5,484 nt of DNA, from positions 1 to 5,484 of the forward strand of contig VGML01000148.1 in NCBI GenBank assembly GCA_016866415.1, given 5' to 3'. Made by a program: the position numbers and the translations under genes. The DNA is from Bacteroidota bacterium (GTDB taxonomy: Bacteria; Bacteroidota; Bacteroidia; Flavobacteriales_D; Crocinitomicaceae). Within the stretch, counting starts at the first letter, position 1; each line of letters opens with the position of its first letter. Below, one piece after another: positions 1 to 5,484 of this stretch. The notes under the pieces are model-generated. The model saw nothing but the letters and a program-made list of their open reading frames with translations. It made no database searches and was not told the origin of the DNA.

Positions 1-1
1 T

Positions 2-1732
2 CCGTTAGCTGATTTTGAAGTTGGAAATATGGCTTCGGAAAATTACGATCAAGTTGATTTACACAAGCATTTTGTAGATGAAATCATTTTGGTTTCTCCT
101 TCCGGAAAACCGATGAAACGCGAAGCTGACCTCATCGATGTATGGTTTGATTCAGGCGCGATGCCTTATGCACAATGGCATTATCCGTTTGAGAACAAAG
201 AATTAATTGAAAATAGAACCGGTTACCCTGCTGATTTTATCGCTGAGGGTGTCGATCAAACTCGTGGTTGGTTTTATACCTTGCATGCCATTGCAACAAT
301 GGTATTCGATTCAGTTGCCTATAAGAACGTCGTTTCCAATGGACTTGTATTGGACAAGAACGGAATGAAAATGTCGAAACGACTCAAAAATGCCGTTGAT
401 CCATTTACAACCTTGGAAAAGTATGGTCCAGATGCGACGCGTTGGTACATGATTACCAATGCTCAACCATGGGACAACTTAAAATTTGATTTGGAGGGAA
501 TCACGGAGGTTCAAAGAAAATTCTTCGGAACACTTTACAACACCTATTCGTTCTTTTCACTTTACGCAAACATCGATGGATTTGATTTTTCTGAGGCCGA
601 AATTCCATTGAACGAACGCCCGGAAATTGATCAATGGGTTCTTTCCAAACTAAATTCGTTGATTGAAGAAGTCGATTCAGCTTATACAGATTATGAACCA
701 ACACGAGCTGGTCGTGCAATTCAAGATTTTGTAACAGAGCAATTATCGAATTGGTATGTGCGTTTATGTCGCCGCAGGTATTGGAAAAATGATGATCCGA
801 AAGATAAATTATGTGCCTATCAAACGCTTTATTCGTGTTTGGAAACTGTTGCTTTGCTCGCTTCGCCAATTGCGCCTTTTTACATGGATCAGTTATTCTT
901 GGATTTGAACAAAGTGAGTGGGAAGCATGCTGTAGCCTCGGTTCATTTGGCTGACTTCCCGAAAGTGAATTCTTCTTGGATTGACAAGACATTAGAAAAT
1001 CAAATGGAGCTGGCTCAGCAAGCGTGTTCTTTAGTTCTAGGATTACGAAAGAAACACATGATTCGTGTGCGTCAACCACTTCAAAAAATCATGATTCCTG
1101 TGTTGAATAAACAAGTTGCTGAAAACTTAATGCATGTTCGCGACCTCATCCTTTCGGAAGTGAATGTAAAAGAACTCGAATTACTTGAAGTAAACTCGGG
1201 TATTTTGGTAAAAAGTATTAAGCCGAATTTCAAAACCATTGGACCGAAATACGGAAAGCAAATGAAAGAGATTTCTGAGTTGGTAAAAGGTTTTGGGCAA
1301 GACGAAATTTCGGAAATTGAAAAAAATAGCGGATGGTCAGGAACTATTGATGGTACAGAAATCAACTTGGACTTGACTGATTTTGAAATCAACGCGCAAG
1401 ACATTCCGGGTTGGTTGGTTGCCAGCGAGGGAGTACTCACTGTTGCATTGGATGTTACCATCACTCATACATTAAAGGCTGAAGGAATTGCTCGTGAAAT
1501 CGTTAACCGTGTTCAAAATTTACGAAAAGACAGTGGTTTTGACGTGATTGACCGTATTTTAGTTCAAGTACAAACCACAGCACAAATTCAAGCAGCCATT
1601 GAAGAAAACAAAGGTTATATCTGCGATGAAGTGTTGGCCAATGACATTCTTTTTACAGCACTCAAAAGCGATGCTTTCATTACAGAAATTGAAGCAGCAG
1701 ACGATACGAAGTTGGAGTTGACGAGGATGTAA
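2..1732 (+). CDS. ileS: Isoleucine--tRNA ligase (IleRS), C-terminal part, 5' end outside window
   Basis: Cytoplasmic class I aminoacyl-tRNA synthetase that attaches isoleucine to tRNA-Ile. The frame is open from base 2, so the gene starts outside the window and 576 residues are visible; the ATG at 29 is internal. In order I see the catalytic-core block WFDSG (about residues 48-52), the block DQTRGWF (about 85-91), the signature loop KMSKR at 368-382 that binds ATP in the activation step, an anticodon-binding helical domain with SNWYVRLCRRRYW (about 249-261), and a C-terminal domain with NFKTIGPKYGKQMK (about 409-422) and LKAEGIAREIVNRVQNLRKD (about 491-510). The KMSKR form and this C-terminal domain (DUF5915-like, no zinc-finger cysteines) match the eukaryote-like IleRS2 type rather than E. 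coli-type IleRS1. The HIGH motif and the editing domain lie upstream, outside the window. No disruption is visible. The stop is TAA at 1730-1732, and no clear terminator follows. Confidence 0.97.
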   Translation, partial: PLADFEVGNMASENYDQVDLHKHFVDEIILVSPSGKPMKREADLIDVWFDSGAMPYAQWHYPFENKELIENRTGYPADFIAEGVDQTRGWFYTLHAIATMVFDSVAYKNVVSNGLVLDKNGMKMSKRLKNAVDPFTTLEKYGPDATRWYMITNAQPWDNLKFDLEGITEVQRKFFGTLYNTYSFFSLYANIDGFDFSEAEIPLNERPEIDQWVLSKLNSLIEEVDSAYTDYEPTRAGRAIQDFVTEQLSNWYVRLCRRRYWKNDDPKDKLCAYQTLYSCLETVALLASPIAPFYMDQLFLDLNKVSGKHAVASVHLADFPKVNSSWIDKTLENQMELAQQACSLVLGLRKKHMIRVRQPLQKIMIPVLNKQVAENLMHVRDLILSEVNVKELELLEVNSGILVKSIKPNFKTIGPKYGKQMKEISELVKGFGQDEISEIEKNSGWSGTIDGTEINLDLTDFEINAQDIPGWLVASEGVLTVALDVTITHTLKAEGIAREIVNRVQNLRKDSGFDVIDRILVQVQTTAQIQAAIEENKGYICDEVLANDILFTALKSDAFITEIEAADDTKLELTRM

Positions 1733-1753
1733 ACTGCTTATTGTATATAATAA

Positions 1754-1782
1754 TTGACATTTTTACTGATAAAAATTATGAT
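1754..1782 (+). promoter_or_regulatory. Promoter-like TTGACA-N17-TATGAT with overlapping AT hairpin (doubtful)
   Basis: The ileS-lipoprotein spacer contains TTGACA at 1754-1759 and TATGAT at 1777-1782, exactly 17 bp apart, close to a textbook E. coli sigma-70 promoter. An inverted repeat ATTTTTA/TAAAAAT (1759-1765 and 1770-1776, loop CTGA) lies between the boxes and could instead be a weak hairpin after ileS. Bacteroidota primary sigma factor normally uses a different -7 element (TAnnTTTG), and this DNA is very AT-rich, so a chance match is plausible. If real, it would drive the lipoprotein gene with a leader of roughly 145 nt. I found no exact TAnnTTTG box in the spacer; the nearest is TA-N4-TTTG at 1864-1873. 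The rest of the spacer (1783-1934) shows nothing I can name. Confidence 0.2.
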
Positions 1783-1934
1783 TCAATGCTCAAAGTAATG
1801 CGCTGAAATTAAACACAATTCACACATAGATATTATATTCAATTAATAGTAGTGAAAACAGAATAAAAATTTGTGTTTTTGATTGAGCGTCAGCCGAAAA
1901 GTTATTAGAGTAGGCCCCATTTAATTTCACTATT

Positions 1935-2696
1935 ATGAAAAAACCATTTGTTTATGCCGTTAGTATTATGCTAGCAACTTTTGTTTCATGTGGAGGAGAT
2001 AATTCCTCAAAATCTACTCAAAATGAAGTGGATATTGATAAAGTACTAAGCAATTTAGTTAAAGATAAAGTAATCGATGATGAAACGAAAAAGTCTATAC
2101 TTTCAGAATTTAACAATGTTAAAGATTCTATAAAACGTAAAAAAGCAGAAAACGCTTCCGAAGTTGATGTAACAAAAGCGGTAAAAATCAATAGTTATGA
2201 TATGTTTGAAGAAATATACAAGGATCGTAGTTTATATTTATCCAAATACACTGATAAAGAAATGATATTAACAGATTTACTCGTGAAAAATGTAAAAACC
2301 ATCGATGTAGGAGAAGGAGAATTTGTCAAATGTGTTATTGCAGTGCCATGTAATGTTAAAAAACAAATGGTGGGCGTGAATTTTAATTTTGATTTATATG
2401 ACAAACCAAATGTTTACTTTAAAAGCCAATATTTGATGCCATTTTATGAATTAACATCAAATGAGCCAATTGTTATTGAGCTAAAAAACCCTGATGATTT
2501 CAAAAAATTAAACATGTTAGAATGGGAATATAACGCTGAAGACAGTGGTGATGACAATACATATTATCGTAAAATTTCAATTGCTGGAAAAATAGACAAA
2601 GCAGATATTAAGTATGATGCAGGAAGTAATGCTAATGATGATATAAAAGCCAAACGCATCAAAGTTACAATCAGAAATGCAGTTATTGTCAAATAA
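1935..2696 (+). CDS. Putative lipoprotein of unknown function, possible OB-fold-like domain
   Basis: A 253-residue protein I do not recognise as a named family. The N-terminus is a lipoprotein signal: Met-Lys-Lys, a hydrophobic stretch to about residue 18, then Phe-Val-Ser-Cys with the lipid-modified Cys at residue 19 (codon 1989-1991). Phe at position -3 is less usual than Leu. Gly-Gly-Asp-Asn-Ser-Ser follows the Cys; I see no clear acidic Bacteroidota surface-export signal, so the outer-membrane face is undecided. Residues about 32-80 are charged and probably helical. From about residue 90, a Tyr-x-Met-Phe...Tyr-x-x-Lys-Tyr segment followed by beta-rich sequence, with a late strand around ISIAGKID, resembles tRNA_anti-like OB-fold lipoproteins; this is a pattern impression only. 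The ATG at 1935 fits the signal peptide, and no Shine-Dalgarno is evident. The gene ends in TAA nine bases before a strong terminator, so it looks like the last or only gene of its transcript. It looks more AT-rich than ileS. Confidence 0.88.
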   Translation: MKKPFVYAVSIMLATFVSCGGDNSSKSTQNEVDIDKVLSNLVKDKVIDDETKKSILSEFNNVKDSIKRKKAENASEVDVTKAVKINSYDMFEEIYKDRSLYLSKYTDKEMILTDLLVKNVKTIDVGEGEFVKCVIAVPCNVKKQMVGVNFNFDLYDKPNVYFKSQYLMPFYELTSNEPIVIELKNPDDFKKLNMLEWEYNAEDSGDDNTYYRKISIAGKIDKADIKYDAGSNANDDIKAKRIKVTIRNAVIVK

Positions 2697-2704
2697 TGAT
2701 AATG

Positions 2705-2735
2705 AAAAAATCCTCCAATTTGGGGGATTTTTTTT
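2705..2735 (+). terminator. Intrinsic terminator of the lipoprotein gene
   Basis: A hairpin with a core stem TCCTCC (2711-2716) pairing with GGGGGA (2722-2727, one G-U pair), a 5-nt loop (2717-2721) and a run of eight T (2728-2735). A-tract 2705-2710 can extend the stem into the T-run, so the reverse strand also ends in a T-run. It sits eight bases after the lipoprotein TAA and separates that gene from the S41 gene. Confidence 0.92.
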
Positions 2736-2828
2736 GAACTTTATTTACTTGTTGACCCAAAACTCACAATTAATTTTAATATCCAATTGATTTTAAAAAG
2801 TGTTACGTTTTTCTCAACTTAAATTATT

Positions 2829-2836
2829 TAAATTTG
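2829..2836 (+). promoter_or_regulatory. Candidate Bacteroidota -7 promoter element (TAAATTTG)
   Basis: TAAATTTG matches the Bacteroidota -7 consensus TAnnTTTG exactly. It lies 29 bp before the ATG at 2866, which would give a short leader of about 20-25 nt. The expected -33 TTG/TTTG about 19 bp upstream is poor: only a T-run at 2808-2812. This placement favours the ATG at 2866 over the in-frame GTG at 2800, which would lie upstream of transcription start. AT-richness makes chance matches common. Confidence 0.4.
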
Positions 2837-2865
2837 AGTTTGATCGAATTCTGCTCTTTTTTAAA

Positions 2866-3441
2866 ATGCGTTTATTAAAATCTCTTCTTTTCATGTTTCT
2901 GCTGATTTCGTTCAATCGAATTAGTGCGCAAAACTGCAATTCCTATTTAATGGGAATTAAGGAAGATATTTCTATAGCTAAACTTTGCCCTGAGGATATG
3001 CTTTACGATTTGCAAAAACTGAGAGATGCCCTTGATAAAATTCATCCAGATCTCAATCATTATGCAACAAAAGAACAGCTCGATTCTGCTTACCGAATTG
3101 CCATTAAAAGAGTTTCAAATGAACTGACCGCTTATGAATTCAGTAAAACAATATCACGTTTTCTAAATTCAATTAAAGATTCCCATACAAACTTTAATCT
3201 TCAAAGTCTACTTTTCATTAATCAAAAAAACAAAGGAACGTTGCCATTTTTCCTGATTAAAATTGATGATAAATTCTATTTAGAGTCTTTGTACAACAAT
3301 CATAATCTCAAGGGAAAAGAGGTTTTGGAATTCAATAATTTTTCGGTTCAAGATATTTTCAATGAAAGTTTGTCTTTTAGTTTAATTGAAGGTTTAGCAT
3401 ATTCAGCGCAAGAGGAAATAGCTACCAAGGTATGGCCTTAA
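2866..3441 (+). CDS. S41 peptidase, N-terminal fragment (signal peptide, helical region, PDZ-like part)
   Basis: The 191 residues before the in-frame TAA. The start is placed at ATG 2866, not the in-frame GTG at 2800, because 2866 gives a clean signal peptide: Met-Arg-Leu-Leu-Lys, a hydrophobic core to about residue 16, and a likely signal peptidase I site after Ser-Ala-Gln at residue 22. The GTG would add 22 residues in front of it. Residues about 42-110 carry the S41 N-terminal pattern: a leucine-rich helix, IHPDLNHY (about 59-66), and DSHT at 105-108 (codons 3178-3189), the counterpart of the conserved D-G/S-H-T whose His may take part in catalysis in tricorn-like members. Residues about 123-180 (TLPFFLIKIDDKFYL, then GKEVLEFNN) look PDZ-like. 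Alone this piece lacks the catalytic serine and the DLRxNxGG core. It could still be exported but should not be an active protease. Confidence 0.7.
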   Translation: MRLLKSLLFMFLLISFNRISAQNCNSYLMGIKEDISIAKLCPEDMLYDLQKLRDALDKIHPDLNHYATKEQLDSAYRIAIKRVSNELTAYEFSKTISRFLNSIKDSHTNFNLQSLLFINQKNKGTLPFFLIKIDDKFYLESLYNNHNLKGKEVLEFNNFSVQDIFNESLSFSLIEGLAYSAQEEIATKVWP

Positions 3442-3453
3442 CATTTAGGTCAA

Positions 3454-4350
3454 ATGAGCAATTTCACTATGTCCGATTTTGTTCGCATTAAGTATGTCTC
3501 GGGTGAAGATACCTTAACAACAAGTATTAAAGCCGCGAATAAAATGAATCTTTTCCTCTACAAAGGTGCAATTATGGATAAATCGGTAAGCTATTTTTTT
3601 GATGCTGAAAATAAGGGTATTCTAAAAATAACGTCATTCCAACCTAAAACAATTGGGTTCTTTAAAAAAGAGGTTGCAAATTTCTTCAAGGAAGTATCGA
3701 ATAGAAATTGTTCAGAAATTGTGATTGATTTACGAGATAATCAAGGTGGTTATGTTAAGGCTCAAGAATATTTAATAAGTTACCTTAATCACAAAAATAA
3801 GCAATACACCGTGCAGCACGTATACAAACGCAGCAATTTTGATCCATTCGCTAAAATGTCCTATTTCAAACGGAAAAGGTTCATGCATAGAGCCAAACGA
3901 TATGGTATTACAAGTCAAGAATACGATTTTATGAAAAGTGAATTGGGAACAGTTTCTAAAATTTCATATAGTGACGTTCCAGAAAATGAGTTTGATCAAA
4001 CGTATAACGGCAAATGCACCCTCGTTACGAATGGTTTATCCATGTCAGCTTCTGTTTTATTTGCTAGCTGGTTCAGAAATGCAAATAGAGGAGAAATCAT
4101 TGGAACCCCATGCCTAGGACCCATGAGTGGGACTTTTGGAACGAGTGTATCACTAAATTTACCTTCAACAGGATTACCTGTATTGATTTCAACTGTTAAA
4201 TTTAACCCTCAATACGCAAAAGAAACTCAATTGGATCCAATTTTTCCAGACAAATTAATTGGATATTCGATCAAGGACATATTACTTAAAAATGATCCTG
4301 TTTGGAATTACTTAAACATTAAAAAAGATGAAAATCACTCTTTGAAATAG
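3454..4350 (+). CDS. S41 peptidase, C-terminal catalytic fragment
   Basis: A 298-residue ORF in the same frame as the N-terminal fragment, beginning at the first ATG after the TAA, only 12 bases beyond it. It holds the S41 catalytic core: IVIDLRDNQGG (DLRDNQGG at 3727-3750), then LVTNGLSMSAS, whose Ser at codon 4045-4047 (residue 394 of the joined protein) fits the nucleophile position, IIGTP, a Leu-Pro-Ser-Thr-Gly strand, and the closing DPIFPDKLIGYSIKDIL followed by NDPVW, which matches the usual PDxxV...DIL..D end of the family. From memory, relatives often have a GEETGG-like segment after the Ser; here it is GTPCLGPMSG. There is no signal peptide, so translated alone it would stay in the cytoplasm. 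The ATG has no convincing ribosome site and is probably an internal Met of the original protein. The last 16 bp overlap the convergent YqaA-like gene. Confidence 0.65.
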   Translation: MSNFTMSDFVRIKYVSGEDTLTTSIKAANKMNLFLYKGAIMDKSVSYFFDAENKGILKITSFQPKTIGFFKKEVANFFKEVSNRNCSEIVIDLRDNQGGYVKAQEYLISYLNHKNKQYTVQHVYKRSNFDPFAKMSYFKRKRFMHRAKRYGITSQEYDFMKSELGTVSKISYSDVPENEFDQTYNGKCTLVTNGLSMSASVLFASWFRNANRGEIIGTPCLGPMSGTFGTSVSLNLPSTGLPVLISTVKFNPQYAKETQLDPIFPDKLIGYSIKDILLKNDPVWNYLNIKKDENHSLK

Positions 4351-4772
4351 AGGAAAAATAGAATTATGATTCCATAACGGATGAATTTTCCAATCGCGAT
4401 GAAAATAAAAGAGACAATCGGATTGACTCTGAAAAATCCAAGTGCTATGCCGATTAAATCACCAATAAATGGAAGCCAGGACAACAAGGCAAGCCAAATA
4501 CCATAATGATGAATCCTTGCCTTCCATTTTTCAATTCGTTCAATTGTTGCTCCCAGTTTCAGCAACCATTTCTGATTTCCGAGATAACCGATGAAGTAAT
4601 TCAACCAACCACCAATCGTATTTCCAGTACCTGAAACAATCAGACAAATCCAAGGATTGTAACCCAATGCCAACATACCAGTAAGAAAAAACTCTGATGC
4701 TATGGGAAGAACCGTTGCTGCTAAAAAACAGGTAACAAATAAACCAATATATCCAACTTCAAAATCAAGCAT
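4335..4772 (-). CDS. yqaA: YqaA-family (DedA/SNARE-associated, VTT-like) inner-membrane protein
   Basis: A 145-residue integral membrane protein resembling E. coli YqaA along its whole length: a short N-terminus, a Leu-Pro-x-x-Ser-Glu motif at about 22-27, a Gly-Asn-x-x-Gly-Gly re-entrant-type segment (50-55), the conserved LLSWLPFIGDLIGIALGFFR (residues 96-115) and a final Gly-Lys-x-x-Arg-Tyr helix (128-133). Hydrophobic segments lie at about 8-32, 40-63, 91-114 and 118-143. DedA-superfamily proteins are linked to lipid (undecaprenyl-phosphate or phospholipid) translocation and envelope homeostasis, but the role of the short YqaA branch is unsettled. ATG 4772-4770 is the most upstream possible start: none of the 15 codons back to the neighbour's TAA (same frame, 4818-4820) is an ATG, GTG or TTG. 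That ATG immediately follows the T-run of a terminator and has no Shine-Dalgarno. The TGA stop at 4335-4337 lies inside the convergent S41 gene. Confidence 0.93.
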   Translation of the reverse strand: MLDFEVGYIGLFVTCFLAATVLPIASEFFLTGMLALGYNPWICLIVSGTGNTIGGWLNYFIGYLGNQKWLLKLGATIERIEKWKARIHHYGIWLALLSWLPFIGDLIGIALGFFRVNPIVSFIFIAIGKFIRYGIIILFFLYFKE

Positions 4773-4799
4773 AAAAAAACCCCGCTGGCGAGCGGGGTT
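4773..4799 (-). terminator. Intrinsic terminator of the T9SS-cargo gene, abutting the YqaA start codon
   Basis: A perfect 9-bp inverted repeat: AACCCCGCT (4778-4786) and AGCGGGGTT (4791-4799) around a 4-nt loop (4787-4790). Read on the minus strand it is followed by seven T, the first two of which also belong to the stem (plus-strand A 4773-4779). It lies 18 bp after the TAA of the T9SS-cargo gene, so it terminates that gene. The last T directly precedes the ATG of the YqaA-like gene. In the plus direction only TT and then GAAATT follow, so it should be a poor terminator for the convergent S41 transcript. Confidence 0.93.
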
Positions 4800-4817
4800 G
4801 AAATTATAAACTATTAT

Positions 4818-5484
4818 TTACTTTTTTACAAGTTTCATTGTTTTTGTAGCTCCTTGGAAGTCAACATTTACAAAGTATACTCCAAAATTTAAGTTTTCAG
4901 TTGCAAGATTAATTGTATTCTCTCCTGCAAGTAATGAAGCTTTTGCAACACTCACTTGTTTTCCTGACATATCAGTTATAGTTATGAAAGCCTCACCTGA
5001 AACATTTGCTTCAATAGAAAGGGAAGATGAACTATTTGTAGGGTTAGGAGCCAATGTATACGAAGCTTGCATGTCGTTTTCTAAGATAGAAACCGTTGGA
5101 TCAAAATTCATTCGCACTACAGGCGTTGATGTTGTATAATACCAAGTATCGTCTGCTAAATCCTTAAAGAAACATGTTTGTGGTTGTGAGGAACCGGCAT
5201 TGGAAACTTTTAAGGTTGCATCATATGATCCAACAACAACCAAATATGTTTCACCGGTTACCAAATTAACTGGACTTAAGAAAGGAATAGTTAGCAATGT
5301 ATTTGTATTATTCGCTGCAACAATGAAAGGAGCTGATTCTTCAATAAAAGCGAAGTCCCCATTTTCTATTCCATATATTTTGACAAAAATTTCTGTTCCA
5401 ACAGCAGTACCATTTGCACCTCCAGCAAGCCGAATCGTCAATCCATTTAAAGTTTGATCACTCCAAATATCAAAAAGATTTCCA
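4818..5484 (-). CDS. T9SS-secreted protein with type A C-terminal sorting domain, N-terminus outside window
   Basis: The frame is open to the right edge, so this is the last 221 residues of a longer protein; the TTG at 5441 is internal and not the real start. The upstream part (5067-5484) is beta-rich, Gly/Thr/Asn-rich sequence. It begins with a Leu-Phe-Asp-Ile-Trp segment, continues with ITLP-like strands (LLTIPFL, GETYLVVVGSY), and ends with TWYYTTSTPVVRMNFDP. It looks like a beta-sandwich module seen in Bacteroidota cell-surface proteins; no catalytic motif is visible. The final 82 residues (4821-5066) are a classic type IX secretion sorting domain: LAPNPTNSSS, then ITITDMSGKQV, a Leu-x-x-Gly-Glu-Asn-x-Ile turn, GVYFVNV and the ending KTMKLVKK. 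This domain directs export through the T9SS outer-membrane translocon and is normally cleaved on attachment or release. The substrate or role of the mature protein cannot be judged from the visible part. Confidence 0.93.
   Translation of the reverse strand, partial: GNLFDIWSDQTLNGLTIRLAGGANGTAVGTEIFVKIYGIENGDFAFIEESAPFIVAANNTNTLLTIPFLSPVNLVTGETYLVVVGSYDATLKVSNAGSSQPQTCFFKDLADDTWYYTTSTPVVRMNFDPTVSILENDMQASYTLAPNPTNSSSSLSIEANVSGEAFITITDMSGKQVSVAKASLLAGENTINLATENLNFGVYFVNVDFQGATKTMKLVKK

Larger units (their letters stand above)
2866..4350 (+). pseudogene. Exported S41-family peptidase interrupted by one in-frame TAA
   Basis: Read through the single TAA at 3439-3441, frame 1 is open from the ATG at 2866 to the TAG at 4348-4350, giving 494 codon positions including the internal stop. 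That is a normal size for secreted tricorn-like S41 peptidases of Bacteroidota. The order is signal peptide, N-terminal helical region with DSHT, PDZ-like region, then catalytic S41 core with DLRDNQGG and a Ser-Ala-Ser active-site region. The codons after the stop (His-Leu-Gly-Gln, then the ATG at 3454) continue sensibly, with no frameshift or second stop. The simplest reading is a recent nonsense mutation; one change (for example TTA or CAA to TAA) would restore it. A sequencing error, readthrough, or two cooperating fragments are alternatives. TAA ends ileS and the T9SS gene too, so it is not reassigned here. Confidence 0.75.

Noticed and set aside
501..1079. Minus-strand 192-codon open frame inside ileS
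   Set aside because: It lies opposite conserved IleRS coding sequence and its translation has no recognisable domain; shadow of the real gene.
1081..1464. Minus-strand 127-codon open frame inside ileS
   Set aside because: Antisense shadow of the IleRS C-terminal domain; Ser/Thr/Ile/Phe-rich composition typical of antisense AT-rich DNA.
1881..1900. Partial resemblance to the TGAGCG...AGTCGAA intergenic repeat common in Bacteroidota
   Set aside because: One degenerate copy only (TGAGCGTCAGCCGAA, with an extra base), with no inverted partner or second copy in the window.
2195..2404. Minus-strand 69-codon open frame inside the lipoprotein gene
   Set aside because: Antisense shadow with no start signal and no domain.
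3439..3441. Alternative genetic code with TAA as sense
   Set aside because: TAA is the natural end of ileS, the lipoprotein gene and the T9SS-cargo gene in this window.
3439..3447. Programmed stop-codon readthrough context (TAA followed by CATTTA)
   Set aside because: It resembles the CARYYA readthrough context but misses its third base, and that context is a eukaryotic-virus signal. A nonsense mutation is simpler.
4818..5441. TTG at 5441 as start of the T9SS-cargo gene
   Set aside because: The frame stays open upstream to base 5483 with sequence in keeping with the domain, and sorting-domain proteins need an N-terminal signal peptide, which is absent here; the gene is cut by the window edge.
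5200..5457. Plus-strand 85-codon open frame
   Set aside because: Opposite the T9SS-cargo gene, whose frame is continuous to the right edge and ends in a clear sorting domain.

Overview
The window looks like a piece of a Bacteroidota chromosome, probably Flavobacteriales. The main evidence is a protein ending in a type IX secretion (T9SS) type A C-terminal sorting domain. Supporting signs are low-GC DNA, genes without clear Shine-Dalgarno sequences, an 'SAQ' signal-peptide end, an exact TAnnTTTG promoter element and an IleRS of the type 2 (eukaryote-like) form. A Crocinitomicaceae/Fluviicola-like source is my impression from the style of the T9SS protein, not a demonstrated placement.

Layout, left to right. 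(1) 2-1732 (+): the C-terminal 576 residues of isoleucyl-tRNA synthetase (ileS), cut by the left edge. (2) 1733-1934: a 202-bp AT-rich spacer with only a weak promoter-like or hairpin signal. (3) 1935-2696 (+): a small lipoprotein of unknown function, possibly with an OB-fold-like domain, closed by a strong intrinsic terminator at 2705-2735. (4) 2866-4350 (+): an exported S41-family (C-terminal-processing/tricorn-like) peptidase gene interrupted by one in-frame TAA at 3439-3441, so it reads as two ORFs in the same frame. (5) 4335-4772 (-): a YqaA/DedA-type inner-membrane protein whose 3' end overlaps the peptidase gene by 16 bp. (6) 4773-4799: a minus-strand intrinsic terminator whose T-tract runs directly into the YqaA start codon. 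(7) 4818-5484 (-): the C-terminal 221 residues of a T9SS-secreted surface or extracellular protein, cut by the right edge.

The genes do not form an obvious pathway. The window is a housekeeping gene followed by envelope or secreted proteins: lipoprotein, exported peptidase, membrane protein and T9SS cargo. I found no mobile element, CRISPR array, tRNA, rRNA or defence system. I do not see an undescribed multi-gene system here. The points most worth checking are the single nonsense codon in an otherwise intact S41 gene and the terminator that abuts the YqaA start codon.
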